Shown here piece after piece: positions 5,814-6,044 of a DNA stretch of 6,044 bases. The stretch is from an uncultured Clostridia bacterium (GTDB lineage: Bacteria; Bacillota_A; Clostridia; Oscillospirales; Oscillospiraceae), in contig CAMZJG010000071.1 of the NCBI GenBank assembly GCA_947307505.1, positions 1-6,044 on the forward strand, in the 5' to 3' direction. Position numbers and translations under genes: made by a program. Positions within the stretch are counted from its first letter, which is position 1; each line of letters starts with the position of its first letter. The notes below the pieces were generated by a model that saw only the letters and a program-made list of their open reading frames with translations, did no database searches and had not been told where the DNA came from.

Positions 5814-6044
5814 TTATCTCTTTGTGATGACCTTATCGATGAGGCCGTATTCCGCAGCCTCCTCCGCGGTCATCCAGTTGTTGCGCTCGCAGTCCGCGTA
5901 GATCTGATCATAGTCCTTTCCGGTGCTGGCGGCCAGGGCTTCGGTCAGGGTGTGCTTGATGCGGGCGATGTGCCTGGCTTCGATCTGGATATCCGTCTCC
6001 TGGCCCTGGGTGCCTCCCAGGACCTGATGGATCATGATCTCCGC
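5814..6044 (-). CDS. clpP: ATP-dependent Clp protease proteolytic subunit ClpP (3' part, cut by window edge)
   Basis: This is the last 76 residues of ClpP, the serine protease that forms a double heptameric barrel and degrades proteins fed by ClpX or another Clp ATPase in the cytoplasm. The open frame runs off the window edge and begins AEIMIHQVLGG, which contains the catalytic His (residue 6 of the fragment). It ends YGLIDKVITKR and then TAA, the usual ClpP C-terminus. The catalytic Asp should lie 49 residues after the His, as in E. coli H136/D185. Here that residue is Asn (DCERNNWM, residue 55, codon AAC at 5880-5882). The usual Pro of MIHQP is Val. The frame is otherwise intact, so this is a variant rather than a decayed gene. 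Listeria ClpP1 is a known homologue with Asn at this position. The Ser lies outside the window. clpX follows 93 bp downstream. Confidence 0.96.
   Translation of the reverse strand, partial: AEIMIHQVLGGTQGQETDIQIEARHIARIKHTLTEALAASTGKDYDQIYADCERNNWMTAEEAAEYGLIDKVITKR

Overview
The window is GC-rich, and every gene in it lies on the minus strand, so genes read from high to low coordinates. Gene content and order (clpP, clpX, lon, then a DUF3343 protein and a cysteine-desulfurase-like enzyme) point to a Gram-positive anaerobe of the Clostridia. The GC bias and the style of the intergenic repeats suggest an Oscillospiraceae/Ruminococcaceae-type gut bacterium. That placement is inference, as no marker gene is present.

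The right two-thirds (about 1868-6044) is a protein quality-control cluster. It holds the 3' part of clpP (protease subunit of ClpXP), complete clpX (AAA+ unfoldase and ClpP partner) and complete lon (a self-contained AAA+ protease). ClpX keeps its zinc-binding, pore and ClpP-docking motifs, and Lon keeps its ATPase motifs and Ser/Lys dyad. The visible ClpP fragment has the catalytic His, but Asn stands where the catalytic Asp is expected. A hairpin with a short T-run separates clpP from clpX. A strong intrinsic terminator lies just after lon.

Between lon and the next gene is about 500 bp without a credible gene (1411-1914). After the lon terminator it holds, in transcription order, a 142-bp imperfect palindromic element with two hairpins per arm (1646-1787), a tandem array of four ~20-bp units (1549-1630), and a GC-rich leader hairpin followed by T-rich sequence. 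In the array the linkers are conserved while each hairpin stem differs in sequence but stays self-complementary. This repeat block is the least explained part of the window.

The left part (41-1410) is a translationally coupled two-gene unit: a small DUF3343 (putative S/Se-carrier-like) protein and a class V PLP enzyme of the cysteine desulfurase family. Start and stop codons overlap as GTGA. In Firmicutes such pairs are associated with sulfur/selenium mobilisation, sometimes near selenium-dependent molybdenum hydroxylase genes, but no such gene is visible here.
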